A stretch of DNA of 64,000 nt from an uncultured Sphingomonadaceae bacterium (GTDB taxonomy: Bacteria > Pseudomonadota > Alphaproteobacteria > Sphingomonadales > Sphingomonadaceae), in the NCBI GenBank assembly GCA_903871605.1, contig CAIQHF010000048.1:109682-173681 (forward strand), in the 5' to 3' direction. The translations under genes were made by a program, and so were the position numbers. Shown piece after piece: positions 1-8,888 of the stretch. Under the pieces are notes generated by a model that saw nothing but the letters and a program-made list of their open reading frames with translations, did no database searches and was not told the origin of the DNA. Position 1 is the stretch's first letter, and the number at the start of each line of letters is the position of its first letter.

Positions 1-3000
1 CCGCTGGCATTGGCGATCCGGCCGTTGATCACCGCTTCGATCGGATTGCCCTGCGTCGATATCAGGCGGACGCCGCCCTGGCCTGCGGTGAAGCCGGCAC
101 GGTCGGCGGTCGCGGTGCCGCCGCTGTTCTGGACATAGACGCCGGTGGCGACGGCAAAGGTGATCGCGCCGGCCTCGATATAGCCGGCGGGCGCGACGGC
201 GCCGTCATTGATGTCGAGGATCGCGCCGCGCGCCTCGATGCTGTCGGCGCTACCCAGTGCGTCGATCGTCTGCTGGCTAGCGGCGGTCACCGTGTCGCCG
301 ATCAGCGTCAGCCCCCCGGTCGGGCTGCCATTGGCATCGAGCACGCGCACCGAGCCCGTCGGCGTCGTGATGCTGAGCGCGCGACCCGCGCTGAGCAACA
401 GCACATCCGCGGCACCCGCATTGCCGACCAGGAGATTGCCCGCGACGTTGATCGTGCCGGTCGTCGCGAAGACCAGGCCGCCGCCGCCGATATTGCCGTT
501 GGGCGTCCCGTCGGCCGCGAAGCCGGCGCCGGACCCGATCACGCCAAGGTCGCGGATCAGCAGATCGACAGGGATGGCGCCGTCATTGTCGGCGGCGACG
601 AAGGCGACCGCATTTCCGTGGATACGCGAGAATTCGGCATTCGAGAGGACATAGCCGATGCCGTCGTCGCCGCCGCCGACGATCGCGCCCTTTGCATTGC
701 TGCTGTCGAGCGTCACCGTACCGCCGCTGATCGCCGCATTGCCGTCGAGCATGATGTCGTTCGAGGTGGTCGCGATATTGGCGGCGTGCGCGACCCCCGT
801 CAGATGCAGCAGACCGCCCGCATCGAGGCCGATCGTGCCCAGCGCGCTGAGCGTGCCGGCGGTCAGCGTCCCCGCCTGCGCGGTAAGCCCGAGCGACGAG
901 CCCGCGCTCGCGCTGTCGACGGTGAGGTCGTCCGCGGCAGTGATGCCGAGCGCGCCCTTGGCGATTGCCGAGGCGACGTGGAGCGAGCCGTTCGAGCCGA
1001 GCGTGATGTTGTTGCCCGCGATCGTCAGCGCCGAGGGTGTGTCGAGCCCGAGCGCGGTGATGTCGCCGGTCTGCGAACTGAGGAAGATGCCCGTCGGCGC
1101 GCTGAGGCCGTCGACGCTGAGCGTGCCGACGGTGGCGATGCGGATGTTCGATCCGTCGCTTTCATTGTCGGTCCCGCCGGTGGCCGTCGCGCTCAGCGCG
1201 CCGAGGTCGGCGGTCTGCGCGTTGACGACCACGTCGTCGCCGGCGGTTGCGGTCTGCAGCGCGACAGCGCCTTGCGTCGCATCGACGGTGACGTCGTGGA
1301 GCGCGCTCAGGCTCGAAGCGGTGATGTCGCCCGACGAGGTGAGCGCGATGTTGGAGCCCGCATTGACGTCAACGACGTCAAAATTGCCGCCCCCGACGGT
1401 CACCGAGCCGCTGCGCGAGGTGATATCGGTCGCCGAAATTGCCGCACCGCCCTTGGCATCGAGCATCACATCGCCGCCGGCGTCGAGCGTTCTGAGCGTG
1501 ATCGCGCCAAGCCCAGCGGTGGTAACGTCGATCGCTCCGCCGGCGGCGGACAGCGTGTCGGCGGTGATGCTGCCGTCGCCGGCCGTGCTCAGCAGGATGC
1601 GATTGGCGGCGCTCGCCTGGCTCAGCTGAAGGTCCCCGACGGTGCGCACGAAGATGTTGGACCCGTCGCTATTCTGATCGAAGCCCCCCGTATTGGTCGT
1701 CCGGAGCGTGGCGAGATCGGCGCTCTGCGCATCGATCGTGATGTCGTCGCCGACGGTCGCCGAAGTCAGCGCGAGCGCGCCCTGATCCGCCACGGTGATA
1801 TCGTGCGTCGCGGTCATGCTGTCGGCGACGATCGGGCCCGACGCGGTCAGCGCGATGCTGTTGCCCGCGGCGATGTTGCCGAGGGTGAGCGTGCCGCCTG
1901 TCGCGTCGACGGATGCGTTGCTGCTGATCCCGTCGGCGTCGATCTCGCCGCCGCCGTCGGCGGTCAGCGCGACGTCGCCAACGGCGCTGAGCGTCTTGAG
2001 GCCGATCGTCTGCCCGACCGCCATGTTGGTGGTGTGGACGGTGATGCCTGTCGACCGCGCGGTCAGCGTATCGGCGGTGATCGCGCCGGACGACGAGATG
2101 AGTTTGATACCGTAGGCGGCATCCGCGCTGGATAGTTTGAGATCGCCCGCTGTCGTGACGAAGATGTTGGCGCCGTCGCTATTCTGGTCGAACCCGCCCG
2201 TATTGGTGGTCTTGAGCGTTTGCAGCGTGGCGCTCTGCGCGCTGATCGTGATGTCGTCGCCGGCGGTGACACCGTTGAGCGTCAGCGCGGCCTGGTCGTT
2301 GACCGTGACGTCACGAACGGCGGCGAGATTGGCGCCGGTGACGCCGCCGGAACTGGTCAAGGCGATGCTGGTGCCGGCCTGGATATCGCCGAGCGAAAGC
2401 ACGCCACCGTTCGCATTGACCGCTGCGTTGGAGGTGATCCCCGTGGCATCGATCTCGCCGCCGCCCGCGGCGGTCAGATCGATATCGCCATTGGCGCTGA
2501 GCGTCGTGACGCCGATCGTCTTGCCGCTCGCGGTGGCGACGGAGATGCCGGTCGCCTGTGCGGTCAGCGTGTCGGCGGTGATCGCGCCCCCGCTCGAGGT
2601 CAGCTTGATCCCGTACACGGCGTCGGCGGTCGACAGCGCAATGTCGCCCTGCGCGGTGACGAAGATGTTGGACCCGTCGCTATTCTGGTCGAATCCACCG
2701 GAGTTGGTCGTCTTGAGCGCCGTGAGATCGGTGCTCTGCGCGCCGATCGTGATGTCGTCGCCCGCGGTTGCGGTGGCGAGCGTGAGGTGCGCGGCGGTGT
2801 CGATCGTGATGTCGCGCGTCGCGACGAGATTGGTGAGCGTCGTCGCGGTCGTGGTCGAGGTGGCGGTGAGCGCGATGCTGGTTCCGGCGGTGATGTCGCC
2901 GAGCGTCAGCGCGTCGCCGTCCGCGGTCACCGATCCGTTGGACGTGATCCCGTTGGCGATCACCGTCCCCCCGCGCGCGGTCGTGAGAAGGATGTTGCCG

Positions 3001-6000
3001 TTGGCGCTGAGCGTGTCGAGCGTGATGCCGTGGCCCGCCGATCCGCTCACGGTGATGCCGGTCGATCGCGCCGTCAGCGTGCCCGCCTTTATGTCTCCCG
3101 CGGTCGAGGTCAGCCTGATCCCGTAGGCTGCGTCGGCGCTGGACAGCGCAAGATCGCCCGCGGTGGTGACGAAGATGTTGGAGCCGTCGCTATTCTGGTC
3201 GAATCCGCCGGTATTGGAGGTCGCGAGCGTCTGGAGATCGGCACTCTGCGCGCTGATCGTGATGTCGTCGCCCGCGGTGACGTTGTGGAGCACCAGCGCC
3301 GCAGGCGTGCTGATCGTGACGTCGCGGCCTGCCGACAGATCATGGAGCGTGGTCGCGGTGGTGGCGTCGGTGGCGGTGAGCGCGATGCTGGTCGCCGCCG
3401 CAATGTCGCCGAACGACAGCACGCCCCCGCTCGCATTGAGCGATCCGCCGCGCGAGGTGAGGCCGGTGGCGGTGATCGTGCCGCCGCCCGAGGCGGCCAG
3501 GTCGATGTCGCCCGGTGCATCGAGCGTCTGCAGGTCGATCGCGTGGCCACCCGCGACGTCGACGCTGATGCTCGTCGATTCCGCCTTCAGCGTCGTGGCG
3601 GTAATGTCGCCCGCGGTCGAGGTCAGCTTGATGCCGTAGGCGGCGTCGGCGCTGACCAGCGAGAGTCTGCCCGCGGTGGTGACGAAGATGTTCGAGCCGT
3701 CGCTATTCTGGTCGAATCCGCCCGTATTGGTGGTCTTGAGCGTCTGCAGATCGGCACTTTGCGCGTTGATCGTGATGTCGTCGCCGGCGGTGACGCTGGT
3801 CAGCGTCAGCCGCCCCTTGCTGGTAATCGTCACGTCGCGCGATGCGATCAGGTCGGCGAGCGTGGTCGGGCTGGTCGTGCCCGACGCGGCGAGGACGATG
3901 TTGGCGGCGGCGATGTCGCCCATCGACAGCGTTCCGGCCTTGGCCGTCACCGTGCCGTTGGTCGTGATGCCGCTGGCGTCGATCTCGCCGGCGCCGCCCG
4001 AGCCGAGCGCGATGTCGCCATTGGCGGTGAGCGTCGTCACTTTGATCAGGCTGGCGCCGCCGGTCTTGACCGAGATCCCTGTCGCCTGCGCGGTGAGCGT
4101 GTCGGCGGTGATCGGCCCTGCCGACGCGTCGAGGCTGATCCCGTAGATCGCGTTGGCCGAGCTGAGCGTGATCGCGCCGGCGGTGGTGACGAAGATGTTG
4201 GACCCGTCGCTATTCTGGTCGAACCCGCCGGTATTGGTCGTCTTGAGCGTTTGCAGATCGGCGGTCGCGGCGTTGATCGTGATGTCGTCGCCGGCGGTCG
4301 CGCCGGCAAGCGTCAGCGCGCCTTTCGCCGTCACCGTGACATCGCGTGTCGCCGTGAGGCTGGTCGCGCCGACGGTGCCCGTGCTGGTCAGCGCGATGCT
4401 CGATCCCGCATTGATCGTGCCGAATGTCATCGCGCCGCCGCTCGCGGTCACCGATCCGCCGTTGGAGACGAGGTTGGTCGCGCCGATCGCGCCCGTGCCC
4501 GCGTCGAGCGCGACATCGCTGGCTGACTGGATGGTTACGAGGTTGATGCTGCCATTGCCGGTCTTGACGCCGATCCCGCCGCCGTCGGTGATCAGCGATG
4601 ATGTGTCGATGTTGCCCGATACCGAGGTGAGCGCGATCGCGTTGACCGCATGCGCGCTGACCAGCCCGAGTTTGCCGCTCGTCGTCAACCGGATGTTCGA
4701 CCCGTCGCTATTCTGGTCGAATCCGCCGGTGTTGGTGGTGGTCAGCGTCCCGAGATCGCTGCTTGCCGCGCCGATCACGATGTCGTCGCCTGCCGCCGCC
4801 GAGGTCATCGACACCGCGCCGGTCGCGCTGACCGTGATGTCGTGGGTCGCGCTCAGATCACCCAGCGCGAACGCCCCGCCGGTGATGTCGATCGCGTTTC
4901 CCGAAGTGAGCGTCGCGCCGCCGGTCGTGCCATCGGTGTCGATCGTGATCGTATCGGGCGACTCGATGCGCTTGAGCGGCACCACGCCCGATGTCGCGAT
5001 CGACGCGGTCGACGAGGAGAACAGGCTGAGCGGCGCGGTGATCGTCGCGTTCGCCACCTCGATCGCCCCGGCGCTGCCGAAATTGCCCGGGTCGGTCCCG
5101 GCGTCGAGACCGTGAATGTCACGTCCGGCGGCGAGCACCACCTCGCCGTTCTCGACGCTCGCCGAGGTCGCGGCATCGAAGCCGAGCGTCCCCGCGACGA
5201 GCATGTCGATCGCGGCGCCCTTGGAGACGGCGACCAGATAGATACGATGCGGGTCCGCGGCGCTGGTCGCGGCGGGGCCGGTGGTCGTGCCGCTGTGGCT
5301 GAGGATGCCAGGTCCGCCCGCGCCCGATCCGCCGAGCACCTGGATGTCGAACAGGCCGGCATTATAGGTCAGATCGACGCTCTCGGCGGCGACGAGCGCT
5401 GCCGATCCGTTGACGTCGATCGTTCCTGCCTGGCTGATCGCGGGGGCGCTCAACGCGACATAGCTGCCCGCCGTCGATGCGGTGATCGTCGCGCCCGCCA
5501 TGATCGTGATCGCCGCGGCGGGCGTCGGGCCGGGGCGGAGCTGGATCTGCCCGTTGCTGCCGAACAACGCGTTATTGGTACCAACCGCGACCGGGTTGGC
5601 GGTGAGCAGCAGGCTGCCGACATTGAACGCGCCGGTCGATCCGACGATGATCCCGCCGGGGCTGTAGAACCACAGCGCACCGCCCGGCGTCGTCGTCTGC
5701 CCCGCAAAGCCGTTGACCGTGCCGTTGAACCCGATCGCGCGACTGGTGTCGGTCGGCAGGATGCGGTTGAGCACGACATAATTGCCGCCGACCGTGGCGC
5801 TGCCATTATAGGTGGCGACGGTGCCGGCCGGGAGGAAATCGATCGTCCCGGTGCCGCGCTGGTTGGTCGGCGTCCAGTCGATGATGGCGGTCGGCGAGCC
5901 GGCGGTGATCGTGTCGCGGCCGGTGACCTTGCGATTGATCGTGACATTGCCCGCGACGACGACCGGATTGCCCTGGAACGCCTGCGCGCGCAGCGCGACG

Positions 6001-6104
6001 GGCACGCCCATCGCAGCAAGCGCTATCGATGCCGAACAGCTTGCGCGCAACCGTTGACGTGCCGAGGTGCGATGTGCGGCGGTCATATTGTCCGATGCGT
6101 CCAT
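1..6104 (-). CDS. TpsA-type filamentous haemagglutinin exoprotein (partial, C-terminus beyond window)
   Basis: This is a very large two-partner-secretion exoprotein, probably exported to the cell surface by the TpsB encoded just upstream. The frame starts at ATG 6104, six bases after a GGGGGG Shine-Dalgarno-like run, and I traced it in one register through repeat anchors to base 3. At least 2034 residues are therefore encoded and no stop was met. A long N-terminal leader ends near ALRAQA, followed by a typical TPS/haemagglutination-activity domain (about residues 45-200) with NVTINRKVTGRDTI, the usual N-x-x-N-type signals and GGALWFYSPGGIIVG. The rest is predicted beta-helix, Gly/Asp/Thr-rich, with eight repeats each containing FDQNSDGSN or a close variant. 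About 250 bases with no supported gene separate it from tpsB. Family assignment is strong. Ligand or activity (adhesin, biofilm, contact-dependent toxin) cannot be told because the C-terminus is missing. Confidence 0.88.
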   Translation of the reverse strand, partial: MDASDNMTAAHRTSARQRLRASCSASIALAAMGVPVALRAQAFQGNPVVVAGNVTINRKVTGRDTITAGSPTAIIDWTPTNQRGTGTIDFLPAGTVATYNGSATVGGNYVVLNRILPTDTSRAIGFNGTVNGFAGQTTTPGGALWFYSPGGIIVGSTGAFNVGSLLLTANPVAVGTNNALFGSNGQIQLRPGPTPAAAITIMAGATITASTAGSYVALSAPAISQAGTIDVNGSAALVAAESVDLTYNAGLFDIQVLGGSGAGGPGILSHSGTTTGPAATSAADPHRIYLVAVSKGAAIDMLVAGTLGFDAATSASVENGEVVLAAGRDIHGLDAGTDPGNFGSAGAIEVANATITAPLSLFSSSTASIATSGVVPLKRIESPDTITIDTDGTTGGATLTSGNAIDITGGAFALGDLSATHDITVSATGAVSMTSAAAGDDIVIGAASSDLGTLTTTNTGGFDQNSDGSNIRLTTSGKLGLVSAHAVNAIALTSVSGNIDTSSLITDGGGIGVKTGNGSINLVTIQSASDVALDAGTGAIGATNLVSNGGSVTASGGAMTFGTINAGSSIALTSTGTVGATSLTATRDVTVTAKGALTLAGATAGDDITINAATADLQTLKTTNTGGFDQNSDGSNIFVTTAGAITLSSANAIYGISLDASAGPITADTLTAQATGISVKTGGASLIKVTTLTANGDIALGSGGAGEIDASGITTNGTVTAKAGTLSMGDIAAANIVLAASGTTSPTTLADLIASRDVTITSKGRLTLTSVTAGDDITINAQSADLQTLKTTNTGGFDQNSDGSNIFVTTAGRLSLVSADAAYGIKLTSTAGDITATTLKAESTSISVDVAGGHAIDLQTLDAPGDIDLAASGGGTITATGLTSRGGSLNASGGVLSFGDIAAATSIALTATDATTATTLHDLSAGRDVTISTPAALVLHNVTAGDDITISAQSADLQTLATSNTGGFDQNSDGSNIFVTTAGDLALSSADAAYGIRLTSTAGDIKAGTLTARSTGITVSGSAGHGITLDTLSANGNILLTTARGGTVIANGITSNGSVTADGDALTLGDITAGTSIALTATSTTTATTLTNLVATRDITIDTAAHLTLATATAGDDITIGAQSTDLTALKTTNSGGFDQNSDGSNIFVTAQGDIALSTADAVYGIKLTSSGGAITADTLTAQATGISVATASGKTIGVTTLSANGDIDLTAAGGGEIDATGITSNAAVNANGGVLSLGDIQAGTSIALTSSGGVTGANLAAVRDVTVNDQAALTLNGVTAGDDITISAQSATLQTLKTTNTGGFDQNSDGANIFVTTAGDLKLSSADAAYGIKLISSSGAITADTLTARSTGITVHTTNMAVGQTIGLKTLSAVGDVALTADGGGEIDADGISSNASVDATGGTLTLGNIAAGNSIALTASGPIVADSMTATHDITVADQGALALTSATVGDDITIDAQSADLATLRTTNTGGFDQNSDGSNIFVRTVGDLQLSQASAANRILLSTAGDGSITADTLSAAGGAIDVTTAGLGAITLRTLDAGGDVMLDAKGGAAISATDITSRSGSVTVGGGNFDVVDVNAGSNIALTSSGDITASSLSALHDVTVDATQGAVALQTATAGDDVVVNAQTADLGALSATATGGTDNESDGSNIRIATVGTLSVDGLSAPTGIFLSSQTGDITALGLDTPSALTIAGNNITLGSNGSLHVASAIAKGALGITAADDLTVDSASAGSSLGLTAQAGTLTAGTLSALGTIGLDAGGLLHLTGVAHAANIATTSNDIMLDGNAAISGGTVTLDSSNAKGAIVGGGDDGIGYVLSNAEFSRIHGNAVAFVAADNDGAIPVDLLIRDLGVIGSGAGFAADGTPNGNIGGGGLVFATTGTINVAGNLLVGNAGAADVLLLSAGRALSITTPTGSVRVLDANGSPTGGLTLIGDTVTAASQQTIDALGSADSIEARGAILDINDGAVAPAGYIEAGAITFAVATGVYVQNSGGTATADRAGFTAGQGGVRLISTQGNPIEAVINGRIANAS
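1141..4730 (-). repeat. Eight ~510-bp coding repeats in the TpsA gene
   Basis: An anchor encoding (F/x)DQNSDGSNIFVT, or ESDGSNIRI in the most diverged copies, recurs at about 1141, 1651, 2161, 2662, 3172, 3685, 4192 and 4690. Spacings are 498 to 513 bases and all are multiples of three, so each unit is 166-171 residues. Between anchors a common pattern repeats: an ALTA(N/S)GDI-like strand, a STGITV-like segment and a SAD(A)AYGIKL-like segment. This is a beta-helix repeat array, not CRISPR, because the units are long, coding and variable. Confidence 0.8.
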
Positions 6105-6355
6105 CTGCCCCCCGCGCGTCCTCGATCGGCCGGATGATCCGGCGACGGGCTCGAACCTTGCAAGCCTTGCACACGCATGCGCTACAAATGGGGTGACCGA
6201 CGCGGCTAACGCCGAAGAGAAGCGATCCATCCCCACGGACCGATGGGCTATTTGCTGAATAGCGCTCACCACCGCCAAAGAACAAGCACGAATGCGTCAC
6301 TGTCGGGAGGGCCCATTCTATTCGACGGCGACAATCCGAGTCGGTGCCACGGTCG

Positions 6356-8143
6356 TTACGGCAGCAGCCTCGTCGTCAGATTGACCAGCAGCCGCACGTC
6401 GCCGCGCTGGCTCTCGAACGGCGTGCGGCGAAGCGGCGCGGCGAGCATCACCTCGAGCCGTGCGCGATCGCCCCACGCGGCGCGAACGCCGCCGCCCGCC
6501 GAATAGAGGCGCTGGGGATCGCGAACTCCCGCCAATGCGCCCCGCGTCCATAGCCACGCCGCATCGACGAACAGGAAGGGCTGGACCGCCAGGCTCTTCG
6601 CACTCGACGGCGTCAGCTTGCCGAACCGCAACTCGTTCTGCATCCCGTAACCGCTGTCGCCGACCAGCGCACCCGCGTCATAGCCGCGCCCGACAGTATA
6701 ATTCCCCGCCGAATATTGCTCGTAGCTGAGCAGCGGATCGAACGCATATTGCGCGCGCGGGCTGATCGCGATCGTGAACTTGGGATCGGGGCGCAGCTCG
6801 ATCGTGCCGCCGAGCCGGATCAGCGCGCCCTGCGGATCGGCGTCGAGCCGGCTCAGCGAGGGCAGGGTGAAACAGCGCAGATAGGGTGACGGGCCGCAAT
6901 CGCGACTGGCGCCGAGCCCTGCAATGCCCTTGCGGACCTCGAGCGATCCGGCGATCCGCCAGCGCGGCTCGGCGGCGCTATAGCCGGTGGTGTCGGCGAG
7001 ACTTGCGGGATCGATCGCGCTCAGGTCGGCGCGGCCATAGAGAACGCGTAGGCGGTCCTCGGTGAACGGTGCCCCGCCGAAACGGAGCCGCTGGTCGACG
7101 ATGTCGAGTCCGCCCGACAGGCGCAGTGTCTCCGCCTGGCGCCGGATCAGCGGATAGCTTGCCTCGACGGTGCCGATCAGCGTCCGCGCGCGCAACGGAT
7201 CGCCATTGCCCAGATCGGGCCGCGTCCATGCATAGGTGAAATGGCCGGCCAGCGTCAGCCCGCTATTGCCCGGGCGAAGCTCATAGGCGGCCTGGACGAC
7301 GCTTTGCTCGTGAACATCGGCCGTATTGTACACGCCGATCACGGCGCGGTCGCCCAACCCGACGAGATCGTTGAGTTCGGCGGTCGCCAGGCCCGACCAC
7401 CGCCCGACCGCATGCGATCCGTAATTCTGGACGTTGATCGTCACCGCCAACGGCATGCGCGAGACGATGACGTCGCCGACCACCTCGCCCGCCACGGTTC
7501 CGGCGGGGCGCAGCGCGAGGCGGATCTCATAGCCGGGCAGGTCGCCTGCGAGCAGCAGTCGCCGCTCGGCGACGGCCTGGTTGAACGGCTGCCCGTCCTT
7601 GAGCGCATCGAGATAGGCGGCGATCAGGCGCTCGGCGTGGCCGGTATCGCCACGGACGTGGATCGCGACCAGCTTGGCCATGATCACCGACAGGTGGATC
7701 GTGCCGTCGCCGATCCGCTGCGGCGGCACCTGGACTGCGGCCAGATAGCCTTGCCGGCGCAGGATCGCGGCGGCGCCATCGCGGATCGCGCAGACCGTGG
7801 CGAGCGGCACGGGATGGCCGATCGCACCCGCATAGGCGGCGCGCAGCGGGGCGGGATCGACGCCCTGCAGCCCGTCGAACACGACGTCTGTGAGCGTCAC
7901 CGTGATACCGGCATAGCGGGGGTCGTCGAGCGGGCAGGGGCCACGTTCGATGCCGCCGGAGACGGTCAGCCGCGAGCGCGGCGTCGCCTGCGTGGCGGTC
8001 GGCAGGCGGTTGATCTCCTCGCGCGTCGGCGGCGCGATCCCGGTGCCGGGATGCGGCACGGTCTGTGCGGCGAGCGGCGCCGCCGTCGCCGCTATCGCGG
8101 CGCCGGTCGCCCATCGCCGAACGGCGGTACACCACAGCATCAT
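6356..8143 (-). CDS. TpsB outer-membrane transporter (ShlB/FhaC/HecB family)
   Basis: This 595-residue protein is the expected outer-membrane partner that secretes TpsA. A signal peptide ends near APLAAQT. One or two POTRA-like segments follow (about residues 75-220, including DVVFDGLQG and ILRRQGYLAAVQV). The C-terminal half is a beta-barrel with alternating aromatic/polar strands and an YTVGRGYDAG segment matching the conserved VRGY-type loop motif that plugs the TpsB pore. The protein ends in an aromatic-poor LTTRLLP. It starts 16 bases after the FecR-like gene stop, so it sits in the same transcription unit. The start could be either Met of the MM pair (8143 or 8140). Confidence 0.9.
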   Translation of the reverse strand: MMLWCTAVRRWATGAAIAATAAPLAAQTVPHPGTGIAPPTREEINRLPTATQATPRSRLTVSGGIERGPCPLDDPRYAGITVTLTDVVFDGLQGVDPAPLRAAYAGAIGHPVPLATVCAIRDGAAAILRRQGYLAAVQVPPQRIGDGTIHLSVIMAKLVAIHVRGDTGHAERLIAAYLDALKDGQPFNQAVAERRLLLAGDLPGYEIRLALRPAGTVAGEVVGDVIVSRMPLAVTINVQNYGSHAVGRWSGLATAELNDLVGLGDRAVIGVYNTADVHEQSVVQAAYELRPGNSGLTLAGHFTYAWTRPDLGNGDPLRARTLIGTVEASYPLIRRQAETLRLSGGLDIVDQRLRFGGAPFTEDRLRVLYGRADLSAIDPASLADTTGYSAAEPRWRIAGSLEVRKGIAGLGASRDCGPSPYLRCFTLPSLSRLDADPQGALIRLGGTIELRPDPKFTIAISPRAQYAFDPLLSYEQYSAGNYTVGRGYDAGALVGDSGYGMQNELRFGKLTPSSAKSLAVQPFLFVDAAWLWTRGALAGVRDPQRLYSAGGGVRAAWGDRARLEVMLAAPLRRTPFESQRGDVRLLVNLTTRLLP

Positions 8144-8159
8144 GCCCCCATCCCCGTCT

Positions 8160-8888
8160 CTATCCCTGCCTGGCGGTGGTCGCGATCAACACGTCGATCT
8201 GTCCCTGGCAGGCATGCGCCACGAGCGTGCCGGCCAGCGTCGGCATGTCGACGGGCGCCGGCCCGACGAGCCGAAGGTGGATCGTGGTGCCGGCCGGCGG
8301 CGTACCCGCACCGGTTATGCGATAGTCGCCGTCTGGCACGACCGGCAGCTTGGCCGGCCAGGGCTGCGTCGCCTGCCCCTTGATCCAGTCGAGCGAGGCG
8401 GTGGCGCCGCCGGGTGCGCGCATCGTCGAGTGGCCGGCAACCTCGGAATCGCCGCGCCAGATCGTCACCTTTTTGGTGTCGGTGAGGCAAGCGGTGCCGC
8501 TTTCGGCAATGTCGACGAACCAGATGTTGGGTCGGCGGGGCGGACCCGAATCGGCAAGATTGTTGCGGACCGCCCCGATCCGTGCGCGCCGTCGCGTGCT
8601 GGCGCCAGCGAGCGAGGCGAGGCTGGTCGTCGCGGTCGATGCCAGGCCGGCGACGAAGCTTCCCGGTCCCTGCAGCGTCCGCGTGCCACGCGAATCGAGC
8701 AGCACGAGTTCGTCGTTGGTGCGCAGCACGATGCGGGTCGCATCGGGCATCGTCCGGCCGGCGACATATCGTGCGGAGGACGGCCCGATCGCGCGCAACA
8801 CCATCACATCCGCGATTGCGGCATTCGTCGCAACCGGCAAGACAGCGGCAAGCAACAGACAGTAAACGCGTCGGTCATTCCAGCGCAT
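8160..8888 (-). CDS. Exported FecR-like domain protein
   Basis: This 242-residue protein has a clear N-terminal signal peptide (VYCLLLAAVLPVATNAAIA). The mature start, VMVLRAIGPSSARYVAG, followed by VLRTNDELVLLDSRGTRTL and GPGSF, has the layout of FecR-type domains: a Gly-Pro turn, a hydrophobic strand and a tLxGPG motif. The C-terminal half is a second beta-rich segment of unknown type. The start overlaps the end of the cyclase gene by 14 bases and has a GGAGG ribosome-binding site. No FecI sigma factor or TonB receptor is adjacent, so a classical FecR anti-sigma role is unlikely. A structural or chaperone role in the two-partner secretion locus is possible. FecR similarity is my reading of the pattern; export is well supported. 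Confidence 0.6.
   Translation of the reverse strand: MRWNDRRVYCLLLAAVLPVATNAAIADVMVLRAIGPSSARYVAGRTMPDATRIVLRTNDELVLLDSRGTRTLQGPGSFVAGLASTATTSLASLAGASTRRRARIGAVRNNLADSGPPRRPNIWFVDIAESGTACLTDTKKVTIWRGDSEVAGHSTMRAPGGATASLDWIKGQATQPWPAKLPVVPDGDYRITGAGTPPAGTTIHLRLVGPAPVDMPTLAGTLVAHACQGQIDVLIATTARQG

Noticed and set aside
1141..4730. CRISPR array
   Set aside because: Repeats are about 510 bp, coding and diverged, with no short direct repeats or spacers.
618..6137. Three long plus-strand ORFs (505, 768 and 495 codons) across the left end
   Set aside because: They mirror the TpsA register base for base, are Arg/Asp/Gly-rich without domains, and vanish once the minus-strand TPS domain and repeats are read.
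8160..8888. FecI/FecR iron-signalling system
   Set aside because: No sigma factor gene, no STN domain in the receptors, and the protein has a cleavable signal peptide in place of a cytoplasmic N-terminal domain.
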